Notes under the pieces: generated by a model
The model's database searches: none
Seen by the model: only the letters and a program-made list of their open reading frames with translations
What the model was told of the DNA's origin: nothing
Made by a program: the position numbers and the translations under genes
In this document: positions 51,095-59,526 of the stretch, in pieces
How positions within the stretch are numbered: position 1 is the stretch's first letter
Layout of the letters: each line of letters opens with the position of its first letter
Origin: Nonomuraea basaltis
GTDB lineage: Bacteria; Actinomycetota; Actinomycetes; Streptosporangiales; Streptosporangiaceae
Assembly (NCBI RefSeq): GCF_005893125.1
Contig: NZ_VCJS01000021.1
Location: 1 to 64,000, forward strand
DNA length: 64,000 nt
Reading direction: 5' to 3'

Positions 51095-52746
51095 TGAACG
51101 GCCACACGCCTGACGCCCGCGACGGACGCGGCCCGTCGCCGGTGGTGGTACTCGGCAACGGCCCGGTGGGCCAGACTGCCGCGCTGCTGCTGGCGCGGTG
51201 GGCTGTCCCGGTTATCCTGCTCGATCAGCGGCCGCACCGCGACCCGGTCGGTTCCAAGGCGATCGTGCAGCAGCGCGACGTCCTCGACGTGTGGGAGGCC
51301 GTTGGCGCCGGCCGCCGCATCGCCGACGAGGGGCTCACCTGGACCGTGGCGCGCACCTTCTACCGCGACCAGGAACTGTTCAACTACACCTTCGCTGACC
51401 CGGGCCGATCTGTGTTTCCGCCGTTTGTGAACATCTCACAGACGCGTACCGAGGAAGTCCTTGACCAGCGGATCGCGGCCGAACCGCTCATCGACGTGTG
51501 CTGGGACCACCACGTGACCGGCATCGCCCAAGACGAGCAGGGCGTCACGCTGCACTGTGGGAACCGTGCGGTGCAGGCGTCTTACGTCGTCGCATGCGCC
51601 GGAGCCCGCGGCGACGACATACGGCGCATGCTCGGCGTCAGGTTCGACGGGCGCTCCTTCGACGACCGGTTCCTGATCTGCGACATCCGCACCGACCTGC
51701 CCGGCTGGGCCAACGAGCGCCGGTTCTATTTCGACCCGCCGTGGAACCCCGGACGGCAGGTCCTCATCCACCCCTGTCCGGACAGTACGTTCCGCATCGA
51801 CTGGCAGGTCCCGGCCGGCGAGGACGGTGCCGTCGGCGTGGACCCAGGCGGCCGGGACGCGCGGATCCGAGCCATCATCGGTGATCGGCCCTACGAGCTG
51901 GTGTGGAGCTCGGTGTACCGCTTCCACTCCAGGGTCGTGGACCGGATGCGGGTCGGGCGGGTGCTGCTCGCCGGCGATCTGGCCCACCTGGTCTCCCCGT
52001 TCGGCGCCCGCGGACTCAACTCCGGCGTACAGGACGCGGAGAACGCCGCCTGGAAGCTGGCGTTCGTCCTCAACGGCTGGGCCGACGAGTCGCTGCTCGA
52101 CAGCTACCACGCCGAACGGCACGCCGCCGCCCGCGAGAACCTGGACGTCACCGACGCCACCATGCGCTTCCTCGTACCCGGCACCGAGGCCGAGCACCAG
52201 CACCGCCTGGCCGTCCTGGAGGCGGCCGGCACCGACGCGGGCGCCCGCGCTGCCGTCGACTCCGGCCGGCTCGCGGAACCCTTCTGGTACGTCGACTCGC
52301 CGCTGACCACGCCGAACCCGAACCATCCGTTCACCGGACGCCCACCGCGCGGCGCCGTGCCGCCGGCCGGCCCTGGCATCCTCGTGCCCGACGCGCCGAT
52401 CGCGATCGGCGGGCGTCCCACCCGGATACGGCAGATCGCCCGCGACGGATTCCTGCTGCTGGCCGGCGAGCGGGTGGACGCCGACGCCGTCCACGCCGCC
52501 GCGCAGCGCGCAACCTCGGCACCGGTGCGGGTCGAGCGCATCACCGACATCGACCACGACAGTGCGCTCGCCACCGTCCTGGCGGCCCATCCCGACGAGC
52601 TGTGGATCATCCGGCCGGACGCACATGTCGCCGCGGTACTCACTGATCCGGGCCCGGCCGCTGTCGGCACGGCGCTGCGGCGTGCGACCGCCGCCCCCAC
52701 CACGACCGAGGAGCGTGACCATGGCGCACTACCGGCTGATCGGTGA
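51094..52746 (+). CDS. FAD-dependent aromatic hydroxylase (MhpA/PheA type)
   Basis: 550 residues from ATG 51094 (TGATGA overlap with the MBL stop). FAD_binding_3: VVVLGNGPVGQTAALLLARW dinucleotide motif (G-x-G-x-x-G), DQRPHRDPVGSKAIVQQRDV, and FAD-ribityl GD motif VLLAGDLAHLVSPFGARGLN followed by SGVQDAENAAWKLAFVLNG. C-terminal thioredoxin-like part about 400-550. The group hydroxylates phenolic acids such as 3-(3-hydroxyphenyl)propionate with NAD(P)H and O2. The next gene was a homogentisate dioxygenase, so the product is probably a homogentisate-like ring. Confidence 0.9.
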   Translation: MNGHTPDARDGRGPSPVVVLGNGPVGQTAALLLARWAVPVILLDQRPHRDPVGSKAIVQQRDVLDVWEAVGAGRRIADEGLTWTVARTFYRDQELFNYTFADPGRSVFPPFVNISQTRTEEVLDQRIAAEPLIDVCWDHHVTGIAQDEQGVTLHCGNRAVQASYVVACAGARGDDIRRMLGVRFDGRSFDDRFLICDIRTDLPGWANERRFYFDPPWNPGRQVLIHPCPDSTFRIDWQVPAGEDGAVGVDPGGRDARIRAIIGDRPYELVWSSVYRFHSRVVDRMRVGRVLLAGDLAHLVSPFGARGLNSGVQDAENAAWKLAFVLNGWADESLLDSYHAERHAAARENLDVTDATMRFLVPGTEAEHQHRLAVLEAAGTDAGARAAVDSGRLAEPFWYVDSPLTTPNPNHPFTGRPPRGAVPPAGPGILVPDAPIAIGGRPTRIRQIARDGFLLLAGERVDADAVHAAAQRATSAPVRVERITDIDHDSALATVLAAHPDELWIIRPDAHVAAVLTDPGPAAVGTALRRATAAPTTTEERDHGALPADR

Positions 52747-53032
52747 CGTCCCACCGAAGCGCCACACCCAGCACCGTCGCCCCGATGGTGGCCTCTACTA
52801 CGAGGAACTGATGGGCGAGGAGGGCTTCTCCAGCGACTCGTCGCTTCTCTACCACCGGCACCTGCCCTCGGCCATCGTCGACGCGACGCCGTGGGACCTG
52901 ATCTCCGCGTACCCGCCCGCCTCAAGGCCATGGTCGAAGGGCGGGTGTCGCCGTGCCGACTCCGGCCACGGCGGGATCTTCCAGTTCCACGACAAGTTCG
53001 CCCCCATCGCCGTGAAGTTCCTCGCGCGATGA
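52721..53032 (+). pseudogene. hmgA: Chimera: homogentisate 1,2-dioxygenase start joined to hydrolase tail
   Basis: ATG 52721 overlaps the hydroxylase end by 26 bases. Residues 1-65 (IGDVPPKRHTQHRRPDGGLY, YEELMGEEGFSSDSSLLYHR) are the N terminus of an actinobacterial homogentisate dioxygenase, which should be about 380-440 residues. After a short stretch (about 52915-52950) the frame becomes SGHGGIFQFHDKFAPIAVKF, the His-containing tail of an alpha/beta hydrolase like the one at 26152. Iron ligands and the cupin core are absent, so the ring-cleavage step is lost here. Confidence 0.8.
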
Positions 53033-53064
53033 CCGGCACGCCACGAAATCCAGGGAGACGGGCA

Positions 53065-53859
53065 ATGACTCAGACACCGACCTATGTCAAGAAACCCTTC
53101 GCTTCGTCGATTCTGCTGTGGATGCGCACCGATCAGCCCCGTCAGCAAGGGATGGACCACTGGCAGGGCCCACACTCCAAGATCATCAGTGTGACACCGG
53201 GATTCGAGGAGTACCGGCAGATTCACCTGGCCGAGACCAATCCCGGGCTGTGGCCGGCCATCAGCGGAGTGGAGACGGCCATCCCCGCCGATCGCAGGAT
53301 CGACGGCCTCGCCGAGGTCACCTTCCAGTCGGCCCTCTCTCCGCTCTGGGGCCGGAAGCAGACGAAGCTCGCCTACAAAGATGAGGTGAATGTGTTCCGG
53401 CGCACCCTGCTCTATGCGGGGCCGCCGAACTCCGCTCGTTGGTACGACGTCGCGGATCCCGGTGAGCGGGCGGAAGCCCGGGCCCTGATCTACCTCAGGA
53501 GAAGGCAGGGGGTCGGCACCGGTGCTTTCCGCCGGTTCGTCACCGAGGTGATGGTCGCCGGCCTCGCGAACGCCGGCATGCTGAAGGAACTGCGTACGCA
53601 GGTGTTCATGCCCTGGAGCCAAAGGCTCTGGGACACGCCGAACGTGGCCCACGACAACCCCACCGACCAGCGCTTCCACGCCTCAATGATGCTGGGCTTC
53701 ACTGATGCAGACGCGCTTCGGGCAAGCTTCGCCAGCGATGCTGTCACGAAGTTGTCGCCCGTGCTTCCCGCGTTCGTCTCAGCCGTGCACGCCTACGAAG
53801 TGTCTGCGGCGCTCACCTATGTACATAACGGAAAGATTCTGCCGACCTACCAGAAGTGA
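53065..53859 (+). CDS. EthD-type dimeric alpha-beta barrel protein
   Basis: 264 residues from ATG 53065 (AGGGAGA upstream). Two ferredoxin-like units seem present: LWMRTDQPRQQGMDHWQGPH followed by SKIISVTPGFEEYRQIHL, and in the second half QRFHASMMLGFTDADALRAS. This is how EthD-like proteins look (short HWxGPH motif). EthD proteins assist cytochrome P450 or oxygenase systems or act as small dehydratases. Located at the end of the aromatic hydroxylase operon, behind the broken dioxygenase. No clear catalytic assignment. Confidence 0.6.
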   Translation: MTQTPTYVKKPFASSILLWMRTDQPRQQGMDHWQGPHSKIISVTPGFEEYRQIHLAETNPGLWPAISGVETAIPADRRIDGLAEVTFQSALSPLWGRKQTKLAYKDEVNVFRRTLLYAGPPNSARWYDVADPGERAEARALIYLRRRQGVGTGAFRRFVTEVMVAGLANAGMLKELRTQVFMPWSQRLWDTPNVAHDNPTDQRFHASMMLGFTDADALRASFASDAVTKLSPVLPAFVSAVHAYEVSAALTYVHNGKILPTYQK

Positions 53860-54099
53860 TCGACCATGCGCGCCGACTGGCCGGACTGCGCCGGCAACCA
53901 CGGCGTTCCTGGCGCGATTCGAGAAGCAGGTGGCTGAAGCCGCGCGCTGGCACGACGGACGGGTGACTCCCGGAGTGCGCGGCATGGCCACCCAGATGGC
54001 CGCGCGAGGGCACGCTTTGGCAGGGGAGGCCCGACGCGTCAAGGTCCTTCGGATTACCGATCTCTTCAGGCACGATACGGCTGACAAGAGCGATGCCCG

Positions 54100-54355
54100 C
54101 GTTCTCCAAGAGATGGTCCTTGGACTTGTCAAACGCGTAGCGCTTGCTGTGCTGCGGCCCGTCGATTTCGATGACGCCAGCACGTCCCTTGAGCGCGACC
54201 AGGACGTCGGGCTCGAAGGTGTGCTGCGAAACACGCACACCAGGCAACGGGAAGAAGAAGCACTCGCTCATTGGGACGCAACGCATGCGGTAGCCGTGCA
54301 AGGGCGGTCTCATGACTCTCAGCCAGCGTGATCTTGCCGGCGTGGGTGTGCTCAT
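54100..54355 (-). pseudogene. PD-(D/E)XK-like nuclease fragment
   Basis: Minus strand: FEPDVLVALKGRAGVIEIDG followed by PQHSKRYAFDKSKDHLLENA and GIALVSRIVPEE. The E-I-D-G-P-x-H core resembles DUF559-like restriction-endonuclease-fold proteins. The N-terminal part is missing, and past 54100 the frame becomes low complexity. Confidence 0.45.
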
Positions 54356-54515
54356 CAGCTGCGCCCTGCGCCCGAAGGTGCGGCCCGGCGCAGCCTCCGC
54401 CTACGGAATTCTGCTCGGGCGCTATCGCGCGGAGGTGGAATTCCGGAACGCTGTGGACAGCGTCCTCGATGGGTTCGACGTACGGGTGTTACCCGATGGC
54501 GATCTCACGTGCTGA
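54312..54515 (+). pseudogene. Unidentified small frame, probably a gene fragment
   Basis: 67 residues (MTLSQRDLAGVGVLISCALR, AYGILLGRYRAEVEFRNAVD) with convincing protein-like composition, ending abruptly at a TGA after VLPDGDLTC. I do not recognise the family. Partly antisense to the nuclease fragment; probably a truncated 5' end. Confidence 0.3.
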
Positions 54516-54562
54516 AGTGCATGTCCGGCCCGGGAAACTGACACCCGCCGCTGCTCTCCGTC

Positions 54563-56935
54563 TCAGCGGTTGCGCCACTGAGGGCGGCGCTTCTGGGCGA
54601 AGGCGGTGATGCCCTCGATGGCGTCCTCGCTGACCATCAGCTCGTCGAGCGCCTGCGACGGATGGGTGACGGCATCGATCACATCGAGGATCGCCTGCGT
54701 CTCGTCCATGATCTGAAGGGAGGCCCGGATCGAGGTGGGCGATCCCTCCAGGATCTCCCGTGCGAGCTCGCGGGCACCCTCCAGCGCTCGCCCCGGCTCG
54801 GTCACCCGGTTCACCAGACCGTGCTCCAGGGCTTGCGCCGCGGTGAGGCGGCGGCCGGTGAGGATCATTTCGCCGGCCAGCTTCTGGGGCAGTGCCCGAG
54901 GCAGCCGCACCAGCCCGCCCGCACCGGCGACCAGGCCGACCTTGACCTCGCTGAGCGCGAAGAGCGCGGCGGCGTCGGCCACCACGAGATGGCAGGCCAG
55001 GGCGATCTCGAAGCCGCCGCCCATCGCGAAGCCGTTCACGGCCGCGATGACGGGCTTGCGCATGCCGCGGCGGGCAGTCAGCCCCGCGAAGCCGTTCTTC
55101 GGCACCCACATCGGCTTGCCGGAGGCCGAATACCGCAGGTCGTTGCCCGCCGAGAACGCCTTGTCGCCGGCGCCGGTGAGGATCGCCACCCACAGGTCCG
55201 GGTCGGCGAAGTAGGCGTCGAAGACCTGGTCGAGCTCGTCGTTGGCGGGCGGGTGGAGACTGTTGCGGCTTTCCGGCCGGTTGATGGTGATCTCGAGGAC
55301 GTGACCGTCGCGGCGCACGTGCACGTGCTCGTAGTCGTCGCGGAACCCGGCGGGCCTGGCCGGGAACAGCTCCTCCATCCTGGTGTCGCTGACCGTCGCG
55401 CGGTTGCCGAAGCCGAAGGAGCGGACGTACACGCGGCAGCCGATGGCCTCGCCGCCGCCGAGCAGATCGAGGATGTCCTCGTCGCCGTCGGCCGTCATCG
55501 CCAGGAACCGGCGGCCGTCGGCCTCCAGCCGTCCGATCACGATGCCGGTACGGCCACCGCGGCGGTCATGTTTGACGGTGCAGGTCTCGATCGTGCCCCA
55601 GCCGTCGGCGTGGACGGCCTGCTCGACGGACGGCCAGGCGTCGATCTCGGCCTGGAGGCCGGCGCTGCCGTCCGGGCGCCACTCGGCGGGGCTGGTCGAG
55701 TAGACGCCGACCGAATACTTGCTCAGGGTTCCGCCGTTCGCGCCTATCAGCCCGTAGGCGCCAGGCTGATCGCGAAGCAGCCGGACGGTCTCGGCTATGG
55801 CGTGCATCGAGTAGTTGTTGCCTGCCCCGCCGAAGAACGGCAGGCCACCGGTGACGGTGAGGCCGCGCGGATCGTCGGCGGGCAGGCCGAGTCCGTCGCA
55901 CACGTTCGACACGGCGATGGGGAAGCAGCTGTACAGGTCGATGGTGGTCAGGTCGGCCACGCCGATCCCCGCGAGTTCCAGAGCGTGCCGGGCGGCCAGG
56001 ACGGCGGCGGGGCTGAGGCTGAGGTCGGCCCGGTCGAGCAGGTCGCGCTCACGCAGGTCCGCGTGCCCGTGCAGGAACACCCACTTCTCCTCCGGCACGC
56101 CGAGCCGCCGGGCCGTGGCCACAGACATCAGCAGCACGGCCGCGCCCTGGTTGACCTTGTCCCGCGCGACGAGGAAACGGGTGTACGGCTCGGCGATGAT
56201 CCGGTTGTCCGGCGTGGGAGTGACGAGTTCCTCGGCGCTTCGCTCCGTGGGCGCGGTCGCGTGCGGGTTGGCCGCGGCGACCTTGGTGAAGGGCGCGAAC
56301 AATGCCCCCATTCCGGCGGCGTACTCCTCCTTGCCCTGCTTCAGCCTGGCCCGGCGCGCGTTCTCGAACAACGCGTACTGACTGGGCGCGTCCGTCAGAC
56401 CATGGGTGACGTGCAGCCGGGAGACCAGGCCCTTGAGGCCGTAGCCGCGGTCCTCCAGGTCACCTTCGACGCTCTCGCTGAAGTCCGGCTTGTTCTCGGC
56501 CTTGGTGAAGTGCTGGATCGTCGAGATCGCCTCGGATCCGACGATCAGGGCCGCCTGGGACGAGCCTGCCGCGATCGTCGCGGCGAGCTCGTTGACCAGG
56601 TGCTGCGGAGACTGCCCGCCTGCCACGTCGAGGATCGCGCGACGGGGGTCCGCCCCCACTCGCCGGGCGACCGAGCGGGGATAGTTGCTGGATTTGCCGA
56701 GCGGGGCGCGGGCGCCGGGCGTGGAGATCTCGAACTGCCGCACCCCTGCCACGGTGTCGATGGCGGAGGCGACCGCCGTGACGTCCGCGCCGGTGTCGGC
56801 GATCGCGTCACGAGCCGCGGCCGCGGCCAGCTCGACGGGGGAGAGCTGCCGGTATCCGGGCTCGCCGAGCCGTTCGGATGACTGCCCGGCGCCCACGAGC
56901 ACCGGCGTCCGGGGGTCGATCTCCTGCAAGGCCAT
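54563..56935 (-). CDS. Thiolase-like protein fused to enoyl-CoA hydratase
   Basis: 790 residues from ATG 56935 (GGAG 7 bases upstream). Residues about 1-520: thiolase-superfamily acetyl-CoA acetyltransferase/SCP-x-like (RTPVLVGAGQSSERLGEPGY, DVAGGQSPQHLVNELAATIA, TIDLYSCFPIAVSNVCDGLG, GGLPFFGGAGNNYSMHAIAE). The Cys position follows the SCP-x-type pattern in DLYSCFPIAV. Residues about 530-790: crotonase (HVLEITINRPESRNSLHPPA, AILTGAGDKAFSAGNDL, NGFAMGGGFEIALACHLVVA). One chain would hydrate an enoyl-CoA and cleave a ketoacyl-CoA. A separate 3-hydroxyacyl-CoA dehydrogenase would be needed. End of a four-gene minus-strand operon. Confidence 0.88.
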   Translation of the reverse strand: MALQEIDPRTPVLVGAGQSSERLGEPGYRQLSPVELAAAAARDAIADTGADVTAVASAIDTVAGVRQFEISTPGARAPLGKSSNYPRSVARRVGADPRRAILDVAGGQSPQHLVNELAATIAAGSSQAALIVGSEAISTIQHFTKAENKPDFSESVEGDLEDRGYGLKGLVSRLHVTHGLTDAPSQYALFENARRARLKQGKEEYAAGMGALFAPFTKVAAANPHATAPTERSAEELVTPTPDNRIIAEPYTRFLVARDKVNQGAAVLLMSVATARRLGVPEEKWVFLHGHADLRERDLLDRADLSLSPAAVLAARHALELAGIGVADLTTIDLYSCFPIAVSNVCDGLGLPADDPRGLTVTGGLPFFGGAGNNYSMHAIAETVRLLRDQPGAYGLIGANGGTLSKYSVGVYSTSPAEWRPDGSAGLQAEIDAWPSVEQAVHADGWGTIETCTVKHDRRGGRTGIVIGRLEADGRRFLAMTADGDEDILDLLGGGEAIGCRVYVRSFGFGNRATVSDTRMEELFPARPAGFRDDYEHVHVRRDGHVLEITINRPESRNSLHPPANDELDQVFDAYFADPDLWVAILTGAGDKAFSAGNDLRYSASGKPMWVPKNGFAGLTARRGMRKPVIAAVNGFAMGGGFEIALACHLVVADAAALFALSEVKVGLVAGAGGLVRLPRALPQKLAGEMILTGRRLTAAQALEHGLVNRVTEPGRALEGARELAREILEGSPTSIRASLQIMDETQAILDVIDAVTHPSQALDELMVSEDAIEGITAFAQKRRPQWRNR

Positions 56936-56956
56936 GTTCTCGCTCCAGCGCATTTC

Positions 56957-58045
56957 TCAGAAGACCAGGACGGGCTTGACGGCGACGCCTGCCCGCGTGT
57001 CCGCTATCGCCTGCCCGATCTCCTCGAACGGATAGGTAGTGATCAGCTTCTCCACCGGCAACGAGCCGTTGGCCCGCATGCGCAGGAGTCTGGGCAGGAA
57101 GTCAGCGGGCACGGCGTCCCCCTCGATGGAGCCGCGTACCGTCTTCCCGCCGGCGATCAGGTCCTGCGCGTCGATGGTGACCTCGGGGATGCCGATGCCT
57201 ACCAGGATGAGTACGCCCCCGGCATCGAGGGCCTGCACCCCCTGGCCGATCACGGCGGGCACGGCGGTGGTGTCGAGGGCGTGCGTGGCCCCGCCGCCGG
57301 TGTGGTCACGCACCGCCGCCACGACGTCGTCGCCGGCCGGGTCGATGACCGCGGTCGCGCCGAGCTCGACGGCGAGCGCGCGGCGGCTCTCGACGGGATC
57401 GACGGCGACGATGCGGGAGGCCCCGGCCGCCTTGGCCGCCATCAGGGCGGCCAGCCCCACGCCGCCCGCGCCGTACACGACGAACCGCGCGTCCGCACCC
57501 GGCCGCAGCACGTTGAGCACGGCCCCGGCGCCGGTCTGGACGCCGCAGCCGAGCGGCGCCGACGTGGTCAGGTCCACGTCCCGCGGGACCACCACGGTGT
57601 TGTCCGGCGTGGTGACGGCGTGGGTGGCGAAACTGGACTGGCCGAAGAACGACCCCATCACCGGGGCGCCGGCCTGGGTCAGCAGGGCCGAGCCGTCGGC
57701 ACGCGTTCCCTGGGTGTTGAGCGGGACGAACCGCTCGCAGTACGCGGCCCGCCCGGCGGAGCACCGCCCGCACGCCCCGCACGAACGGTAGCTCAGCAGC
57801 ACGTGATCACCCGGCCGCACACCCTCGACCGCGCTTCCCACCTGCTCGACCACGCCCGCGCCCTCGTGACCGAGGACGAACGGCAGGCCGTCGGGCAGCA
57901 TGCCCTTGGTGGCGAGGTCGGTGTGACAGATGCTGCTGGCGACCATGCGAACGAGGATCTCCCCGTCGCCCGGCTCGGCCAGTTCCACCTCTTCCAGGAC
58001 GAACGGTTGCCGCGGGCCCCGCGACACGGCGGCAGTGATCTTCAC
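56957..58045 (-). CDS. Zinc alcohol dehydrogenase, aryl/benzyl-alcohol type
   Basis: 362 residues from GTG 58045, overlapping the stop of the aldehyde dehydrogenase (ATGTGA). Zn MDR: ICHTDLATKG and LGHEGAGVVEQVGSAVEGV (catalytic Cys, His, Glu), structural zinc ligands in CGACGRCSAGRAAYC, GCGVQTGAGAVLNVLRPGAD (second catalytic Cys) and Rossmann FVVYGAGGVGLAALMAAKAA. Resembles XylB-like benzyl-alcohol dehydrogenases. It should feed an aldehyde to the aldehyde dehydrogenase encoded just upstream. 21 bases separate it from the thiolase fusion. Confidence 0.9.
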   Translation of the reverse strand: MKITAAVSRGPRQPFVLEEVELAEPGDGEILVRMVASSICHTDLATKGMLPDGLPFVLGHEGAGVVEQVGSAVEGVRPGDHVLLSYRSCGACGRCSAGRAAYCERFVPLNTQGTRADGSALLTQAGAPVMGSFFGQSSFATHAVTTPDNTVVVPRDVDLTTSAPLGCGVQTGAGAVLNVLRPGADARFVVYGAGGVGLAALMAAKAAGASRIVAVDPVESRRALAVELGATAVIDPAGDDVVAAVRDHTGGGATHALDTTAVPAVIGQGVQALDAGGVLILVGIGIPEVTIDAQDLIAGGKTVRGSIEGDAVPADFLPRLLRMRANGSLPVEKLITTYPFEEIGQAIADTRAGVAVKPVLVF

Positions 58046-59490
58046 ATCCCCTCCCCAGGTACGAAGATGGACTTGGTGCGGAAGTAGGCCGCCAGGCCCT
58101 CGGGTCCGTATTCCTTGCCGACGCCGCTGGCCTTCCACCCGCCGAACGGGGAGCCCGGATCGAGGGTCCACATGTTGAGCCCGATGCTGCCGGTCTCGAT
58201 GCGGCGCGCCACGGCCAGCGCGTGTTCGGTGTCGGAGCTCCAGACGCTGCCGGCCAGCCCGTAGTCGGAGTCATTGGCGATTCCGATCGCCTCCTCCTCC
58301 GTGTGGTACGGGATCACGCACACGACCGGGCCGAAGATCTCTTCTCGGGCGACGCTCATCGCGTTGTCGACGTCGGCGAAGACGGCAGGCTCCATGAACC
58401 AGCCCCGCGGCCGGTCCGCCGGCCTGCCGCCACCGGTCACCAGGCGTGCGCCTTCCGACCGCCCGCTCTCGACGTAGGACTCGACGCGTTCCCGCTGGCG
58501 CCGGCTGACCAGCGGGCCCATCGTGGTGGACGGGTCCAGGGGGTCGCCGACGCGGAACGACCGGGCGACGCCGGCGAGGCCGTCCACGACCTCGTCGTAC
58601 CGCTCGCGCGGCGCCAGCACCCGGGAGTTGAGGAAGCAGGACTGGCCGGCGTTGACGAAGGACAGGAAGCCCAGGCCCTGGATCACCTGGGAGAGGTCCG
58701 CGTCGCGCAGCACCACGGCCGCGGACTTGCCGCCCAGCTCGAGGGTCACCGGCTTGAGCGCCTCGCCGCAGATGGCACCGATGGCGCGTCCGGCCGGAGT
58801 CGAGCCGGTGAACGCCACCTTGTCGACTCCTGGATGCCTGACCAGCGCCTCGCCGGTGTCCCGCCCTCCGGTGAGGAGGTTGACCACTCCGGCCGGCAGG
58901 CCGGCCTCGGCCACCGCCTCCATGAGGAGCCGGCTGTCGAGCGAGGTCTCGGGGGCGGGCTTGAGGACGACCGTGCAGCCGGCGGCGAGCGCGGGCGCGA
59001 GTTTCATGGCGGTCAGGGCGAGAGGGTAGTTCCACGGCACGATCACGGCGACCACGCCGACCGGTTCGCGCTGGATGCGGACGTGCCCTTGATAGGACAG
59101 CGCGGTGCGGGTCTCGTCGTCGAAGCCGGCCCGGGCGAGTGCGGCGTAGTAACGCAGGGTCCCGGCCAGGGCCGTGACGTTGGCCTGCTCGGACAGCGCG
59201 AGCGGCATGCCGTTCTGCCGGGACACCAGCTCGCTGAGCTCCTTGGCCCGGCTCTCGACGGAGTCCGCCAGCCGTTCCATCAGCTCGGCACGCTCCGCCG
59301 GCGCCGTGGCCACCCACGGTCCTTGGGCGCGGCGGGCGGCCTCGACAGCGCGGTCGACGTCCTTGGGGCCGGCGTCGGCGATGGAGCCGAGCGGCTCCTC
59401 GGTGGCGGCCTCGATGACGGGAACGGTCGCCGTGGCCAGCGGCTCGGTCCACTCCCCATCGATGTAGAGGGTGTGGTCGTGCACCAACAT
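58042..59490 (-). CDS. Aldehyde dehydrogenase
   Basis: 482 residues, ATG 59490. ALDH motifs: VIVPWNYPLALTAMKLAPAL, cofactor loop FTGSTPAGRAI, base Glu in LELGGKSAAVV, Cys in FVNAGQSCFLNSR, and REEIFGPVVCVIPYHTEEEA. Resembles NAD-dependent aryl/alkyl aldehyde dehydrogenases. Converts the aldehyde from the neighbouring alcohol dehydrogenase to an acid, which the CoA-transferase homologue encoded 36 bases upstream in the operon could then activate. Confidence 0.92.
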   Translation of the reverse strand: MLVHDHTLYIDGEWTEPLATATVPVIEAATEEPLGSIADAGPKDVDRAVEAARRAQGPWVATAPAERAELMERLADSVESRAKELSELVSRQNGMPLALSEQANVTALAGTLRYYAALARAGFDDETRTALSYQGHVRIQREPVGVVAVIVPWNYPLALTAMKLAPALAAGCTVVLKPAPETSLDSRLLMEAVAEAGLPAGVVNLLTGGRDTGEALVRHPGVDKVAFTGSTPAGRAIGAICGEALKPVTLELGGKSAAVVLRDADLSQVIQGLGFLSFVNAGQSCFLNSRVLAPRERYDEVVDGLAGVARSFRVGDPLDPSTTMGPLVSRRQRERVESYVESGRSEGARLVTGGGRPADRPRGWFMEPAVFADVDNAMSVAREEIFGPVVCVIPYHTEEEAIGIANDSDYGLAGSVWSSDTEHALAVARRIETGSIGLNMWTLDPGSPFGGWKASGVGKEYGPEGLAAYFRTKSIFVPGEGM

Positions 59491-59526
59491 TGATATCTCC
59501 TGTTCGCTGTCGCGCCGGATTTCGGC

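Noticed and set aside
54662-56881. 739-codon plus-strand open frame
   Set aside because: It is antisense to the thiolase-crotonase gene and its translation is low-complexity Gly/Arg/Asp/Val typical of high-GC shadow frames.
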